Notes under the pieces: model-generated
What the model was told of the DNA's origin: nothing
Seen by the model: the letters and a program-made list of their open reading frames with translations, nothing else
Databases searched by the model: none
Position numbers and translations under genes: made by a program
Origin: an uncultured Caldilineales bacterium
GTDB lineage: Bacteria > Chloroflexota > Anaerolineae > JAAEKA01
Assembly: GCA_937907455.1 (NCBI GenBank)
Contig: CALESQ010000043.1
Span: 1-64,000, forward strand
Reading direction: 5' to 3'
Length of the DNA: 64,000 bases
Part shown: positions 8,707-16,910 of the stretch, one piece after another
Numbering within the stretch: the stretch's first letter is position 1
How the letters are laid out: every line of letters begins with the position of its first letter

Positions 8707-10983
8707 ATGTCCGAAATGGGTCTGACCGCGTTCGAGACCACGGCTGTCTGGCTGGTACTGGCGGTTGCCATTGTGGGCCTGTTTTACGCGCTGCTTTTGC
8801 GACGGCAGGTCATGGCACAACCCAAAGGCACAGCCAAAATGATCGAGGTCTGGGACGCCATCCGCGTTGGCGCTGATGCCTATCTTTCACGCCAGCTCAA
8901 AACTATTTTTCCTTTCATTGGCATTCTCACCGTTTTGCTCTTTTTAAGTGTCTACATCGTTGAGCCAACCCTGGAGGCAAAAGAGCAATTTGCCGGCATG
9001 GGCACTGAACAGTTAAAGCTGTTGATTGGCTTTGGCCGCGCCGGTGCGTTTGTGATGGGCGCGATTTTCAGCCTGATTGTGGGTCAGGTGGGTATGCGCA
9101 TGGCAGTGCAGGCTAATGTGCGCGTAGCCGAGGCCGCCCGCAGCAGCTTCAACGGCGCTCTGCGCATCGCTTACCGCGCGGGAACTGTCACCGGTATGCT
9201 CACTGACGGCCTGGGCCTGTTCGGCGGCACGATCATCTTCATTATTTTTGGTCTGGCTGCACCCGATGCCCTGCTGGGCTTTGGCTTTGGCGGCACCTTG
9301 CTGGCGCTCTTCATGCGTGTGGGTGGCGGCATCTACACCAAAGCAGCAGATGTCGGCGCAGACCTGGTGGGCAAGGTGGAGCAGGACCTGCCAGAGGATG
9401 ACCCGCGCAACGCCGCGGTGATCGCCGACCTGGTAGGCGACAACGTGGGTGACTGCGCCGGTATGGCTGCGGACATCTTCGAAAGCTATGAAGTTACCAT
9501 CGTCTCTGCGTTGATTTTGGCGCTGGCCCTGCGCGCCATTACCCACCACAACGAATGGCTGATTTACCCGCTGCTGGTGCGCGGCATCGGCGTGATCTCA
9601 TCCATCTTCGGCACCTATCTGGTAAAGAGCGAGCCGGGCATGTCGGGCGACGCCATGAAAGCCATTTTCAAGGGCTTCCTTACCTCCGCGGCTATCTCTA
9701 CTGTGATGTTCTTCGGCGTGGCGCTGTTCTATATGCGCGGTGTACCTGGTGGCTGGTGGCGGCCCTTCCTGGCTACCGCCATTGGCGTGCTGCTGGCTAT
9801 TGTCATTGACCGCGTCACCGACTACTTCACGGGCACGCATGGCGCGCCGGTGCAGGAAATCAAGAAAGCACACGACACCGGCCCCGCCACCACCATTCTG
9901 GCGGGCCTGAGCATTGGCATGGAGTCTGCGGTGTGGGCCACACTGGTGATCGCCGTCACCATTCTGCTTTCCATCTTCATCTATCAGGGTGTCAGCGCTG
10001 ATCCGGTGGAGCAGTTTGTTTATATCCTCTACGGCGTAGCCCTAACCGGCATCGGCATGTTGACCCTGACCGGCAACAACGTGGCGATGGACTCTTTCGG
10101 CCCCATCTCAGACAACGCCAATGGCATCGGTGAAATGGCCGGGCTGGAAGAAGGCGCCCGCCAGATCATGGCCGACCTGGACGCGGTGGGCAACACCACC
10201 AAGGCCATCACCAAGGGCATTGCTATCGGCTCGGCAGTGATCGCCGCGGTAGCATTGTTTGGCTCGTTTATCACTGATGTGGGGCGCATTGACCCCGTGG
10301 CGCTGGCTGGTGGCATCCGCGTTTCCTGGCCCATCGTCTTCGTCGGCTTCCTGATCGGCGGCACCATTCCGTGGATGTTCTCCAGCCTGGCGATCAAAGC
10401 AGTGGCCCGCACCGCGGCCGACATCGTGCAGGAAGTGCGACGTCAGTTCCGCGTACCCGGCGTGATGGGAGGCACGGTAAAGCCTGACTACGCCCGCCCG
10501 GTGGCAATCACCACCATAGCGGCGCAGAAAGAACTGCTTAACCTGGCCTGGCTGGCAGTAGCTGCACCCATTGCTGTGGGTCTGGCCTTGCAGGTTGAGG
10601 CTTTGGGCGGCTTCCTGGCCGGTGTCATCTTGTCCGGTCAGCTGTTGGCCGTGTTCATGTCCAACGCGGGCGGCGCGTGGGACAACGGCAAGAAAGTAGT
10701 GGAAGATGAGCCGCGCGATCCGGCGCGCAACCTGGGCAAAGGCTCAGAGCGGCACAAGGCTGGCGTAGTGGGCGACACCGTAGGCGACCCGCTGAAGGAC
10801 ACCGCCGGACCAGCGCTCAACCCGATGATCAAGGTCATCAACCTGATCAGCCTGATCATTGCACCGGTGATCGTCACCTTCAAGGACAACGTGCTGATCA
10901 GCATCGTGGTATCGCTGCTGCTGCTGGCCTCGATGGGTTACGTGATCCTGCGCAGCAAACGGCCACCAACATCTATGGTCTAG
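8707..10983 (+). CDS. hppA: Membrane-bound proton-pumping pyrophosphatase
   Basis: Integral membrane enzyme that hydrolyses pyrophosphate and uses the energy to pump H+ across the membrane. The 758-residue polytopic protein carries the catalytic loop DLVGDNVGDCAGMAADIFES near residues 244-265 and a second conserved cluster near the C-terminus (GDTVGDPLKDTAGPALNPM). The sequence GNTTKAITKG near residue 494 has lysine and threonine where K+-dependent enzymes have alanine and glycine, which is the signature of the K+-independent H+-pumping subfamily. GGGAGG about 8 nt upstream fixes ATG 8707; the frame is open upstream but that part is leader. A hairpin terminator follows. Confidence 0.97.
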   Translation: MSEMGLTAFETTAVWLVLAVAIVGLFYALLLRRQVMAQPKGTAKMIEVWDAIRVGADAYLSRQLKTIFPFIGILTVLLFLSVYIVEPTLEAKEQFAGMGTEQLKLLIGFGRAGAFVMGAIFSLIVGQVGMRMAVQANVRVAEAARSSFNGALRIAYRAGTVTGMLTDGLGLFGGTIIFIIFGLAAPDALLGFGFGGTLLALFMRVGGGIYTKAADVGADLVGKVEQDLPEDDPRNAAVIADLVGDNVGDCAGMAADIFESYEVTIVSALILALALRAITHHNEWLIYPLLVRGIGVISSIFGTYLVKSEPGMSGDAMKAIFKGFLTSAAISTVMFFGVALFYMRGVPGGWWRPFLATAIGVLLAIVIDRVTDYFTGTHGAPVQEIKKAHDTGPATTILAGLSIGMESAVWATLVIAVTILLSIFIYQGVSADPVEQFVYILYGVALTGIGMLTLTGNNVAMDSFGPISDNANGIGEMAGLEEGARQIMADLDAVGNTTKAITKGIAIGSAVIAAVALFGSFITDVGRIDPVALAGGIRVSWPIVFVGFLIGGTIPWMFSSLAIKAVARTAADIVQEVRRQFRVPGVMGGTVKPDYARPVAITTIAAQKELLNLAWLAVAAPIAVGLALQVEALGGFLAGVILSGQLLAVFMSNAGGAWDNGKKVVEDEPRDPARNLGKGSERHKAGVVGDTVGDPLKDTAGPALNPMIKVINLISLIIAPVIVTFKDNVLISIVVSLLLLASMGYVILRSKRPPTSMV

Positions 10984-11026
10984 AAAAAAAGTTGGCATCT
11001 GGGTTCCAGGTGCCAACTTTTTTATT
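10984..11026 (+). terminator. Terminator after hppA
   Basis: A-rich run, then a 12-bp stem (gttggcatctgg pairing with ccaggtgccaac, one G-T pair), GTT loop and a T-run. It begins immediately after the hppA stop codon and ends about 5 nt before the next start codon. Confidence 0.9.
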
Positions 11027-11030
11027 TCCC

Positions 11031-12059
11031 ATGACTACAGCCTACTGTTACGACCCCTTCAACTTACGCCATCATCGCGACGGGCATCCTGAAAATCACG
11101 GGCGGCTGGCGAATACCTGGGCTTTGTTGCAGGCTGACGGTATTTTGCACAGCCTGCTGGCTGTGCCCAGCGCCGCGGCCAGTGACGAACAACTGCTGCG
11201 CGTGCATGGGCCGCGGCATCTGGCTGCGGTAGCTCAGGCGGCAGCGCGCTGTGAGCATCTCGACCCGGACACCTACACCGTTGTTGATTCCGAACAGGCC
11301 GCGCGGCTGGCTGCGGGCGGGCTGATGGCGGTGCAGGCCGCGGTGCTGCGCGGTGAAGCCAGCAACGGCTTTGCACTGGTGCGCCCACCGGGGCATCATG
11401 CCACGCCGCAGCACGCCATGGGCTTTTGCCTGTACAACCATGTAGCGCTAGCTGCGCGCGCGGCGCAGGCAGAACACGGCGTGCAACGCGTGTTGATCGT
11501 TGATTTCGACGTGCATCACGGCAACGGCACGCAGGACGCGTTTTACAGCGACGACAGTGTGCTGTTTTTCAGCACTCACCAGTACCCATATTACCCCGGC
11601 ACAGGTGGCCTGCACGACAGCGGCAGCGGTAGCGGCCGTGGCAGCACGGTGAACGTGCCGCTTCCCGCCGGTGCAGGCGATGCCGCCTACGCCGCGGCTT
11701 TCGACACGATACTTGCCCCGCTGGCACAACGCTTCCGGCCTGAGCTGGTGCTGGTGTCAGCAGGCTACGATGCGCATTGGGACGATCCGCTGGCATCCAT
11801 GCGTCTGAGCATCAGCGGCTATGCGGCGCTGGTCACGCGGCTGCTGGCGCTGGCCGATGCGCTGTGCCAGGGGCGCATCGTCTTTACGCTGGAGGGCGGC
11901 TACCAACTGGAGGTGCTGGCACACGCGCTACTCACCACGCTGCGCCAGCTCAATGGCCAGCCCAACCCACTCAGCGACCCGCTGGGGGCCAGCCCGCGGC
12001 CTGAGCGCGACGTGGCTGAAGTGCTGGCACGCGTGCGCCAGGTACAAGGTGTTGGTTAA
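11031..12059 (+). CDS. Histone deacetylase-family (HDAC-like amidohydrolase) protein
   Basis: Zinc-dependent deacetylase of the arginase/deacetylase fold; bacterial members act on acetylpolyamines, acetylated proteins (AcuC-like) or other acylamides. Active-site motifs are complete: RPPGHHA near residues 118-124, DFDVHHGNGTQ near 158-168, and SAGYDAHWDDP and LEGGYQ further on. The length of 342 residues is typical. I start at ATG 11031 (MTTAYCYDPFNL) because family similarity begins there; an in-frame TTG at 10992 lies inside the hppA terminator hairpin. No Shine-Dalgarno is visible, which is unusual so close to a terminator. The substrate cannot be deduced. Confidence 0.9.
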   Translation: MTTAYCYDPFNLRHHRDGHPENHGRLANTWALLQADGILHSLLAVPSAAASDEQLLRVHGPRHLAAVAQAAARCEHLDPDTYTVVDSEQAARLAAGGLMAVQAAVLRGEASNGFALVRPPGHHATPQHAMGFCLYNHVALAARAAQAEHGVQRVLIVDFDVHHGNGTQDAFYSDDSVLFFSTHQYPYYPGTGGLHDSGSGSGRGSTVNVPLPAGAGDAAYAAAFDTILAPLAQRFRPELVLVSAGYDAHWDDPLASMRLSISGYAALVTRLLALADALCQGRIVFTLEGGYQLEVLAHALLTTLRQLNGQPNPLSDPLGASPRPERDVAEVLARVRQVQGVG

Positions 12060-12067
12060 GCTCTGGC

Positions 12068-12096
12068 TTGCCTCTGCACGCAACTGCGGCTACAAT
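12068..12096 (+). promoter_or_regulatory. Sigma70-type promoter for ndk
   Basis: TTGCCT at 12068-12073 and TACAAT at 12091-12096 with a 17-bp spacer, about 38 nt upstream of the ndk start. Confidence 0.55.
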
Positions 12097-12140
12097 GTCT
12101 GCGTATCTTTAGCCACAAAACCACAAGGAGCTAAATTTTT

Positions 12141-12590
12141 ATGGAACGTACTCTTATTCTCATTAAACCGGATGGTGTACAGCGCGGGCTAATCGGCGAA
12201 ATCATCACCCGCTTCGAGCGCCGCGGGCTGCGCATTGCCGGCATGAAGTTGATCCAGGTCAGCGATGCATTAGCGCGCCAGCACTATGCCGCCCACGACG
12301 GCAAACCCTTCTTCCCTGGCCTGATCCAGTTCATCACCTCTGGCCCGGTGGTGGCGCTGGCACTGGAAGGCAAAAACGCCATTGACATTGCCCGCGCCAC
12401 TGTGGGAGCCACCGCGCCCGGCAAAGCCGTGCCCGGCTCGATCCGTGCCGATTTCGGCATGGACATCGGCTTCAACCTGGTGCATGGCTCGGATGGCCCG
12501 GAAAGCGCCGAGAAAGAATTGGCGCTCTGGTTCGGCGCAGGCGAAATAGCAGATTACCAGCGCGCCATTGATGCATGGATTTATGAATAA
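12141..12590 (+). CDS. ndk: Nucleoside-diphosphate kinase
   Basis: Transfers the gamma-phosphate from ATP to nucleoside diphosphates through a phosphohistidine, keeping NTP and dNTP pools balanced. The 149-residue protein starts MERTLILIKPDGVQRGLIGE and contains the active-site histidine in NLVHGSDGPESAEKE, both invariant family features. AAGGAG about 10 nt upstream supports ATG 12141. It ends in a 3' region made of an octamer array followed by a terminator shared with rsfS. Confidence 0.98.
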   Translation: MERTLILIKPDGVQRGLIGEIITRFERRGLRIAGMKLIQVSDALARQHYAAHDGKPFFPGLIQFITSGPVVALALEGKNAIDIARATVGATAPGKAVPGSIRADFGMDIGFNLVHGSDGPESAEKELALWFGAGEIADYQRAIDAWIYE

Positions 12591-12613
12591 GGCAGGGAAG
12601 TTGTAAGGTAAGT

Positions 12614-12813
12614 AGACAAGTATGCAAGTAGACAAGTATGCAAGTAGACAAGTGTGCAAGTAGACAAGTGTGCAAGTAGACAAGTGTGCAAGTAGACAAG
12701 TAGACAAGTACACAAGTAGACAAGTAGACAAGTGTGCAAGTAGACAAGTGTGCAAGTGTGTAAGTAGACAAGTAGACAAGTAGACAAGCATGCAAGCATG
12801 CGAGTATGCGAGT
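12614..12813 (+). repeat. Octamer tandem array 1 (25 units)
   Basis: Twenty-five uninterrupted 8-bp units in perfect phase after ndk. The dominant words are agacaagt, gtgcaagt and atgcaagt; the last units drift to agacaagc, atgcaagc and atgcgagt. The constant core is CAAGT, with positions 1-3 alternating. Because 8 bp is not a multiple of three, all three frames read the same octapeptide, which creates misleading open frames on the minus strand. It is not a CRISPR array: there are no spacers. Confidence 0.95.
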
Positions 12814-12820
12814 AGCAAAT

Positions 12821-12859
12821 AAAACGGGCATGGTTGTGAAACCATGCCCGTTTTGTTTT
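12821..12859. terminator. Bidirectional terminator shared by ndk and rsfS
   Basis: Perfect 15-bp stem (aaaacgggcatggtt with its complement) and a GTG loop. T-rich runs occur on both sides, so it should stop transcripts arriving from ndk and from rsfS. It lies between the two octamer arrays. Confidence 0.92.
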
Positions 12860-12904
12860 ATCTCGTTACACAAGCCCCTTCCCCTTCTATATGTGTCCAT
12901 CTAA

Positions 12905-13096
12905 ACCTGTGTACCTGTGTACTTGTTTACCTGTGTACTTATTTACCTGTGTACCTGTGTACTTATTTACCTGTGTACCTGTGTACTTATTTACCTGTGT
13001 ACCTGTGTACTTATTTACCTGTGTACCTGTGTACTTATTTACCTGTGTACCTGTGTACCTGTTTACCTGGGTACTTGTGTACCTGTATACCTGTCT
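12905..13096 (-). repeat. Octamer tandem array 2 (24 units), mirrored
   Basis: Twenty-four contiguous 8-bp units between the rsfS stop and the shared terminator. On the plus strand the words are acctgtgt, acttattt, acttgttt and similar. From 12945 to 13040 they form four copies of a 24-bp higher-order unit (acctgtgt, acctgtgt, acttattt). Read on the minus strand (the rsfS transcript) the words are acacaggt and aaataagt, sharing the ARGT end with array 1. The two arrays are therefore inverted around the hairpin and each convergent mRNA would carry an ARGT-type array before the terminator. Confidence 0.93.
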
Positions 13097-13112
13097 CACC
13101 TTCTCCCCGCCC

Positions 13113-13460
13113 CTATTGTATCTTCAACACCACCGGCGCATCTTTCCAAAGCTGTTCCAGGTTGTAGAAGCTGCGCGTGGCCTCGTCAAAAACGTGTATC
13201 ACCACGTCGCCGTAGTCGAGCAATATCCAGCCCGCCTTGGGATCGCCCTCCGCGGGATGCAGCGGCAACAGGCGTTCCTTTTTCAGCTCAATCGCCACGG
13301 AGTCGAGGATAGCGAGCGACTGGCGACTGCTTTCGCTGGTGCAGATCACGAAAAAGTCGGCCAATACCGTGACCTCGCGCAGATCCAGCAAGGTAATGTC
13401 CTTACCTTGCTTGTCTTCAATTAAATCCACAATTTTATGAGCCAGTTCTGATGTGTTCAG
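13113..13460 (-). CDS. rsfS: Ribosomal silencing factor RsfS
   Basis: Binds ribosomal protein uL14 and blocks joining of the subunits when nutrients are scarce. The core DITLLDLREVTVLADFFVICT followed by SRQSLAILDSV and WILLDYGDVVIHVFDEATRSFYNLEQLW is diagnostic. Starting at CTG 13460 (LNTSELAHKIV, 115 residues) matches the usual 105-120 residues and puts an AAGGAG exactly 7 nt upstream. An in-frame TTG at 13526 would give 137 residues but has no ribosome binding site, and its extra residues look unlike the family. Convergent with ndk. Confidence 0.93.
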   Translation of the reverse strand: MNTSELAHKIVDLIEDKQGKDITLLDLREVTVLADFFVICTSESSRQSLAILDSVAIELKKERLLPLHPAEGDPKAGWILLDYGDVVIHVFDEATRSFYNLEQLWKDAPVVLKIQ

Positions 13461-13529
13461 GGTAAATCTCCTTTCAGGCTCTGGACGAGTGACCTGTATT
13501 CTAGCACAGGGCGCGGCTTTGGACAAGCA

Positions 13530-15041
13530 TCACCGCGGGCATGTGATGTCGAGCGGCGACAGGATATCCAAACCCCAGCGCAAGGTCTGAGACAACGGCG
13601 GCCCGGGTGCAGCGGGCGTGGAAACCTCGTACAGGGTAATGGCGGCATCAAGCCAATCATGGCGCTGTACCGCGGTGTGGCCGCCACCCCACTGCGCGGG
13701 CAACGCCTGATGCAGGTCGCGGTAGGGAGTGCTGCTGCCTGCCAGCCAAACGCGCGCCGCGTCGGTGGTGTCTCTGGTAGCTGCGGGCAGATGGCGGGCA
13801 CGCAACGGCTGCCAGCCAAGCGCACTGCCCCAGTAGTAGGCAAACACCGGCGCATCCAGCTCATCCACCAGGATGAGATCGCCGGGCGCAGTCTGGGCAC
13901 GCAGCGTGCTGACGATTTCGCGCCAGGCCGAGTGTGGTGCGCGCAGCAGCATCACTCCGCTCGCCAGCAGGTTAACCATCAACAGCGCGCCCGCAACCAC
14001 ACGCCACAACCGCAGCCGCGGCGCAGTCCAACTGAGCGCCACAGACGCGGCAATCGCTACAAAGGGCAACAGCACATTCAGGTGGCGTTTGACAGTATAG
14101 AGCCGCGGCCAGGCTCCCAGCAAGGCCAGCACCAGCAGCAGAATCAGCAATGCGCTGGTGCTGGCAGGGTGTGCGACAAGTCGCCGCGCCCGCTGCGAAT
14201 GCCGCAGCAGCAGCGCAGCCAATACAGCCAATCCCGCGGCCCCCAGCAGCGCCGTGGCAATTATCCTGCCTGCCGCCGCCGGGGTGACAGGCAGCCCCAC
14301 GGCCTGCGCTTGCACTGCCAAAAATATCGCCTGATAAGACATGTGGCGCAGCGCGGTAAGCTGGGCCGAAAGCAGCCACCACAGCAGCAACGGTGTAAAG
14401 AGGATGATCTGCAACCCTGCCCAACGGCGGCCATGGCCTGCCTGCGCCGCAGCGGACTGCCACGGCCAACCACTAAGCAGCAGCAGGTTCAGCCCGGCCC
14501 AGCCCAGCAACGCGCCGTAATCGGTCCACAGCGCGCTCCAGCCGACCAGCAGATAGAGCAACGCCCTGCCCGCGCCCGGCCGCTGCACCCAGCGTAACCC
14601 TGACCAGACCAACAGCAACGTCAGGGTAGCCAACAGGGCATAGGGCCGCGCCTCACGGCTATACCACACGGCCAGCGGAGCAACGGCCACCAGCGCGGCC
14701 GCCAGCCAGGCTGTCCGGCGCGGCCAGCGCGCCCATTCAGCCATCAGCAGATGAGCTGTAGCCCAAGTGAGGGGAACGGCCAACCCACCTGCCAACAGCG
14801 AAGGCAAACGCAGCCAGGCCTCTCGCTGCGCCAACATGCCTATCCCCTTCAGCAAAAGATAATAGATTGGAGGGTGCGGATCGCACAAGCTGCACGAGAT
14901 CACAGCCACAGGCAGACGGGAAAAGAAATAGCTGCTGCCTTCGTCGGGAAAAAGCGCATGATCCATGCCTCCAGCCCAACGCAGCAGCAAGGCAAGCAGT
15001 ATCAGCCCCCCGATACGATATGCGACACGATGCGACGCCAT
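13530..15041 (-). CDS. Membrane glycosyltransferase (GT39/ArnT-like)
   Basis: Polytopic membrane protein of about 503 residues that probably transfers a sugar from a polyprenyl-phosphate donor outside the membrane. Near the N-terminus the acidic loop MDHALFPDEGSSYFFS and CDPHPPIYYLLLKG match GT-C enzymes of the GT39/PMT-like group, followed by many hydrophobic segments. A soluble C-terminal part of about 130 residues begins near LILVDELDAPVFAYYWG. I chose ATG 15041 (MASHRVAYRIGG), 5 nt after the stop of the preceding gene; the longer frame would overlap it. Acceptor and sugar are unknown. Confidence 0.8.
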   Translation of the reverse strand: MASHRVAYRIGGLILLALLLRWAGGMDHALFPDEGSSYFFSRLPVAVISCSLCDPHPPIYYLLLKGIGMLAQREAWLRLPSLLAGGLAVPLTWATAHLLMAEWARWPRRTAWLAAALVAVAPLAVWYSREARPYALLATLTLLLVWSGLRWVQRPGAGRALLYLLVGWSALWTDYGALLGWAGLNLLLLSGWPWQSAAAQAGHGRRWAGLQIILFTPLLLWWLLSAQLTALRHMSYQAIFLAVQAQAVGLPVTPAAAGRIIATALLGAAGLAVLAALLLRHSQRARRLVAHPASTSALLILLLVLALLGAWPRLYTVKRHLNVLLPFVAIAASVALSWTAPRLRLWRVVAGALLMVNLLASGVMLLRAPHSAWREIVSTLRAQTAPGDLILVDELDAPVFAYYWGSALGWQPLRARHLPAATRDTTDAARVWLAGSSTPYRDLHQALPAQWGGGHTAVQRHDWLDAAITLYEVSTPAAPGPPLSQTLRWGLDILSPLDITCPR

Positions 15042-15046
15042 CCACT

Positions 15047-16372
15047 TCAACCTTGGGCGGCTGCTGCGCGCCGCAGATGCACAATAATGGCCGCAGCCGT
15101 GCCCAGCAGGGCAAAAATCAGCCAATAATTAGGTGCGGCTACCTGGGGCGCATCCAACAGGCCATGCACGCTGAAAGCAATCAAGCTGCCGAAAATACCG
15201 ACGGCCAGCGCAGGCAAGCCGGTGGCCTGCATTGTGGGCGACGGCCAGGGCATGAGCGCGGCGGCCAGGCTGATGCCGCTGCCCAGCAACAAGGCCAGCA
15301 GAGCGATTAGTGCCAGCACGCCGAAATCCAGCGCTGTTTGCAGATAAAGGTTATGAACGTGATGAAAGTTACTTTGCAAGCCGATGTAGAAGGGCGGATA
15401 CAGCACGCGGGCGAGTGGCTCGAACTGGCCGGGGCCGATGCCGGCCAAGCCAAAATCGCGCAGCATAATCAAGCCGCGCTGCCATAGCTCGATGCGCCCC
15501 GGCAAGGTGTTGATGCCGGTTTCTCTGGCAGTGGCATCGGGCAAAATCAGCCGGGCAGCTTGCATCGGCCCAACCAGGGTGATGACAAGCACAGCAACGG
15601 CCAAAACAACCAAAAGCCCCTTGCGCCAGCGGGGAAAACGCAGTGCCGGTATCAACACCAGCGCCATCAATACACCCAGCCAGGCCCCGCGTGACTGGCT
15701 GAGCAGCAGCACCAACGCTAAAAAGAGGGTAACGAGGGCAGCACAGCGCCGCAGCCACCGCTGGTCAGGCTGATTGGCCCACACGGCCAGCGCCAAACTA
15801 AGCAAAAACAGCCAACCAATGGCAGCGCCGACAACGTTGGGATGAAAGCCTTCCGGCTGCCAGGGCATACGCAGGGTAGGCAGCAGGGTGTAAAGGCCCG
15901 ATGGCAGAAAGGGCAGTTTGGTGGTAGCCCACTGCACGCTGAACAGCAGCATCACTCCCAGGACACCGGCAAGTATCAACCACAGCCAGGGCAACCAACG
16001 CATCCAGCGGCTACCGGCCAGGTTGGCAAAGCCATAAAAGGTGATAAAGCCTGCCAAAGCCCGGGCGATCACCGGCAAGCTGGTGGCATGATCTGTGCTG
16101 GCCCACCAGCCGATGGGCAAGGCCAGCAGCAAAACCAGGTTAGCCGCGTTCACCGGCGTGGGCGGCAGCAGGGTACGGGTTTGCAGGCCACGCCAGGCAA
16201 AGAGGATCAGCGCGGCCAGTGCCAAGGCGACTACGACAGCGCCGGAAAAGCGCTCGGCAAACAACAGCGGCGCTGACAGCAACAGACAGGCCAGCCAAAA
16301 GATCAACTCAGCACGGTGTGAGGCCGCAATAGGCTTGAGATCGGAGGAAACAGGCAAAGAAGAAAGGGTCAT
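15047..16372 (-). CDS. O-antigen ligase/polymerase-like membrane protein
   Basis: Polytopic membrane protein (441 residues, about 11-12 hydrophobic segments) of the Wzy/WaaL superfamily, which polymerises or ligates polyprenyl-linked glycans on the outer face of the membrane. The family core LVLLLSQSRGAWLGVLMALV and the periplasmic-loop motif GIGPGQFEP followed by HHVHNLYLQTALDFG are clear; the histidines are conserved in this family. It is coupled to the GT39-like gene downstream (5-nt gap), suggesting they act on the same glycan. A second member of this family is encoded at 46.9-48.3 kb. Confidence 0.85.
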   Translation of the reverse strand: MTLSSLPVSSDLKPIAASHRAELIFWLACLLLSAPLLFAERFSGAVVVALALAALILFAWRGLQTRTLLPPTPVNAANLVLLLALPIGWWASTDHATSLPVIARALAGFITFYGFANLAGSRWMRWLPWLWLILAGVLGVMLLFSVQWATTKLPFLPSGLYTLLPTLRMPWQPEGFHPNVVGAAIGWLFLLSLALAVWANQPDQRWLRRCAALVTLFLALVLLLSQSRGAWLGVLMALVLIPALRFPRWRKGLLVVLAVAVLVITLVGPMQAARLILPDATARETGINTLPGRIELWQRGLIMLRDFGLAGIGPGQFEPLARVLYPPFYIGLQSNFHHVHNLYLQTALDFGVLALIALLALLLGSGISLAAALMPWPSPTMQATGLPALAVGIFGSLIAFSVHGLLDAPQVAAPNYWLIFALLGTAAAIIVHLRRAAAAQG

Positions 16373-16417
16373 GATGTCCAGACGTTCGGGCAGGAAGCTG
16401 CCGATGCAGTGTGCAGG

Positions 16418-16675
16418 CTAGACCCTGCGAATGTCGGTGCGATCCAGATAGGTAAGCAGATAGCGGGTGTGACCGGCGGGAACTTGTTCCAGGTAGGTGA
16501 CAAACTCGGTTTCGATCTCCAGAGTGAAGGGGCTTTGAGCTGTTACCTGCACGGTGATGCCACCGCCCGCGTCATCCACAGCCTGGAGATGGATCAGGTT
16601 GTGCGGCAGGGACAGGTCAACCTGCACGGGCAGGGAGCCGCGCAAGCGCCAGCGGACGTGGTTGGGATGAGGCAT
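16418..16675 (-). CDS. Hypothetical 85-residue protein
   Basis: Small protein starting MPHPNHVRWRLRGSLPVQVD, with a beta-rich sequence and no signal peptide or membrane segment. I do not recognise a family. The frame stays open upstream to 16813, but that extension is translated from a heptamer repeat (FSILTSHFPILNSQF) and unrelated DNA, so ATG 16675 is the more credible start. It lies between the O-antigen-ligase-like gene and the beta-lactamase-like gene on the same strand. Confidence 0.55.
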   Translation of the reverse strand: MPHPNHVRWRLRGSLPVQVDLSLPHNLIHLQAVDDAGGGITVQVTAQSPFTLEIETEFVTYLEQVPAGHTRYLLTYLDRTDIRRV

Positions 16676-16680
16676 AGTTA

Positions 16681-16729
16681 GAAGTGAGAATTGAGAATTG
16701 AGAATGGGGAAGTGAGAAGTGAGAATGGA
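16681..16729 (+). repeat. Heptamer tandem array A
   Basis: Seven contiguous 7-bp words: gaagtga, gaattga, gaattga, gaatggg, gaagtga, gaagtga, gaatgga. It sits immediately upstream of the 85-residue ORF. It is the inverted partner of array B at 16911-16964, whose complement reads gaagtaa. Confidence 0.85.
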
Positions 16730-16910
16730 AAATTGGTTGATTACGCTCAAGCCGGAGCGCCAGAGGCTGTTGCGGTTCTTAATCTCCATACGGTGCCGAT
16801 TGCCGGACGCCAAACTCGGTCTGAAGATTGGGAACCATCACGGAGGGACCGGTCGGAGCGTCAGAAAGAATGTGCCGCAGACCGGCCAGAGCGCGTGAAT
16901 TGTGATCTAT

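Noticed and set aside
12614..13096. CRISPR array
   Set aside because: The units are 8 bp and contiguous, with no spacers, leader or cas genes.
12270..13424. Open frames on both strands encoding repeats such as YLSTCLLV and VYLCTYLP
   Set aside because: They are translations of the octamer arrays; all three frames give the same octapeptide, and they extend antisense into ndk and rsfS. No credible start signal.
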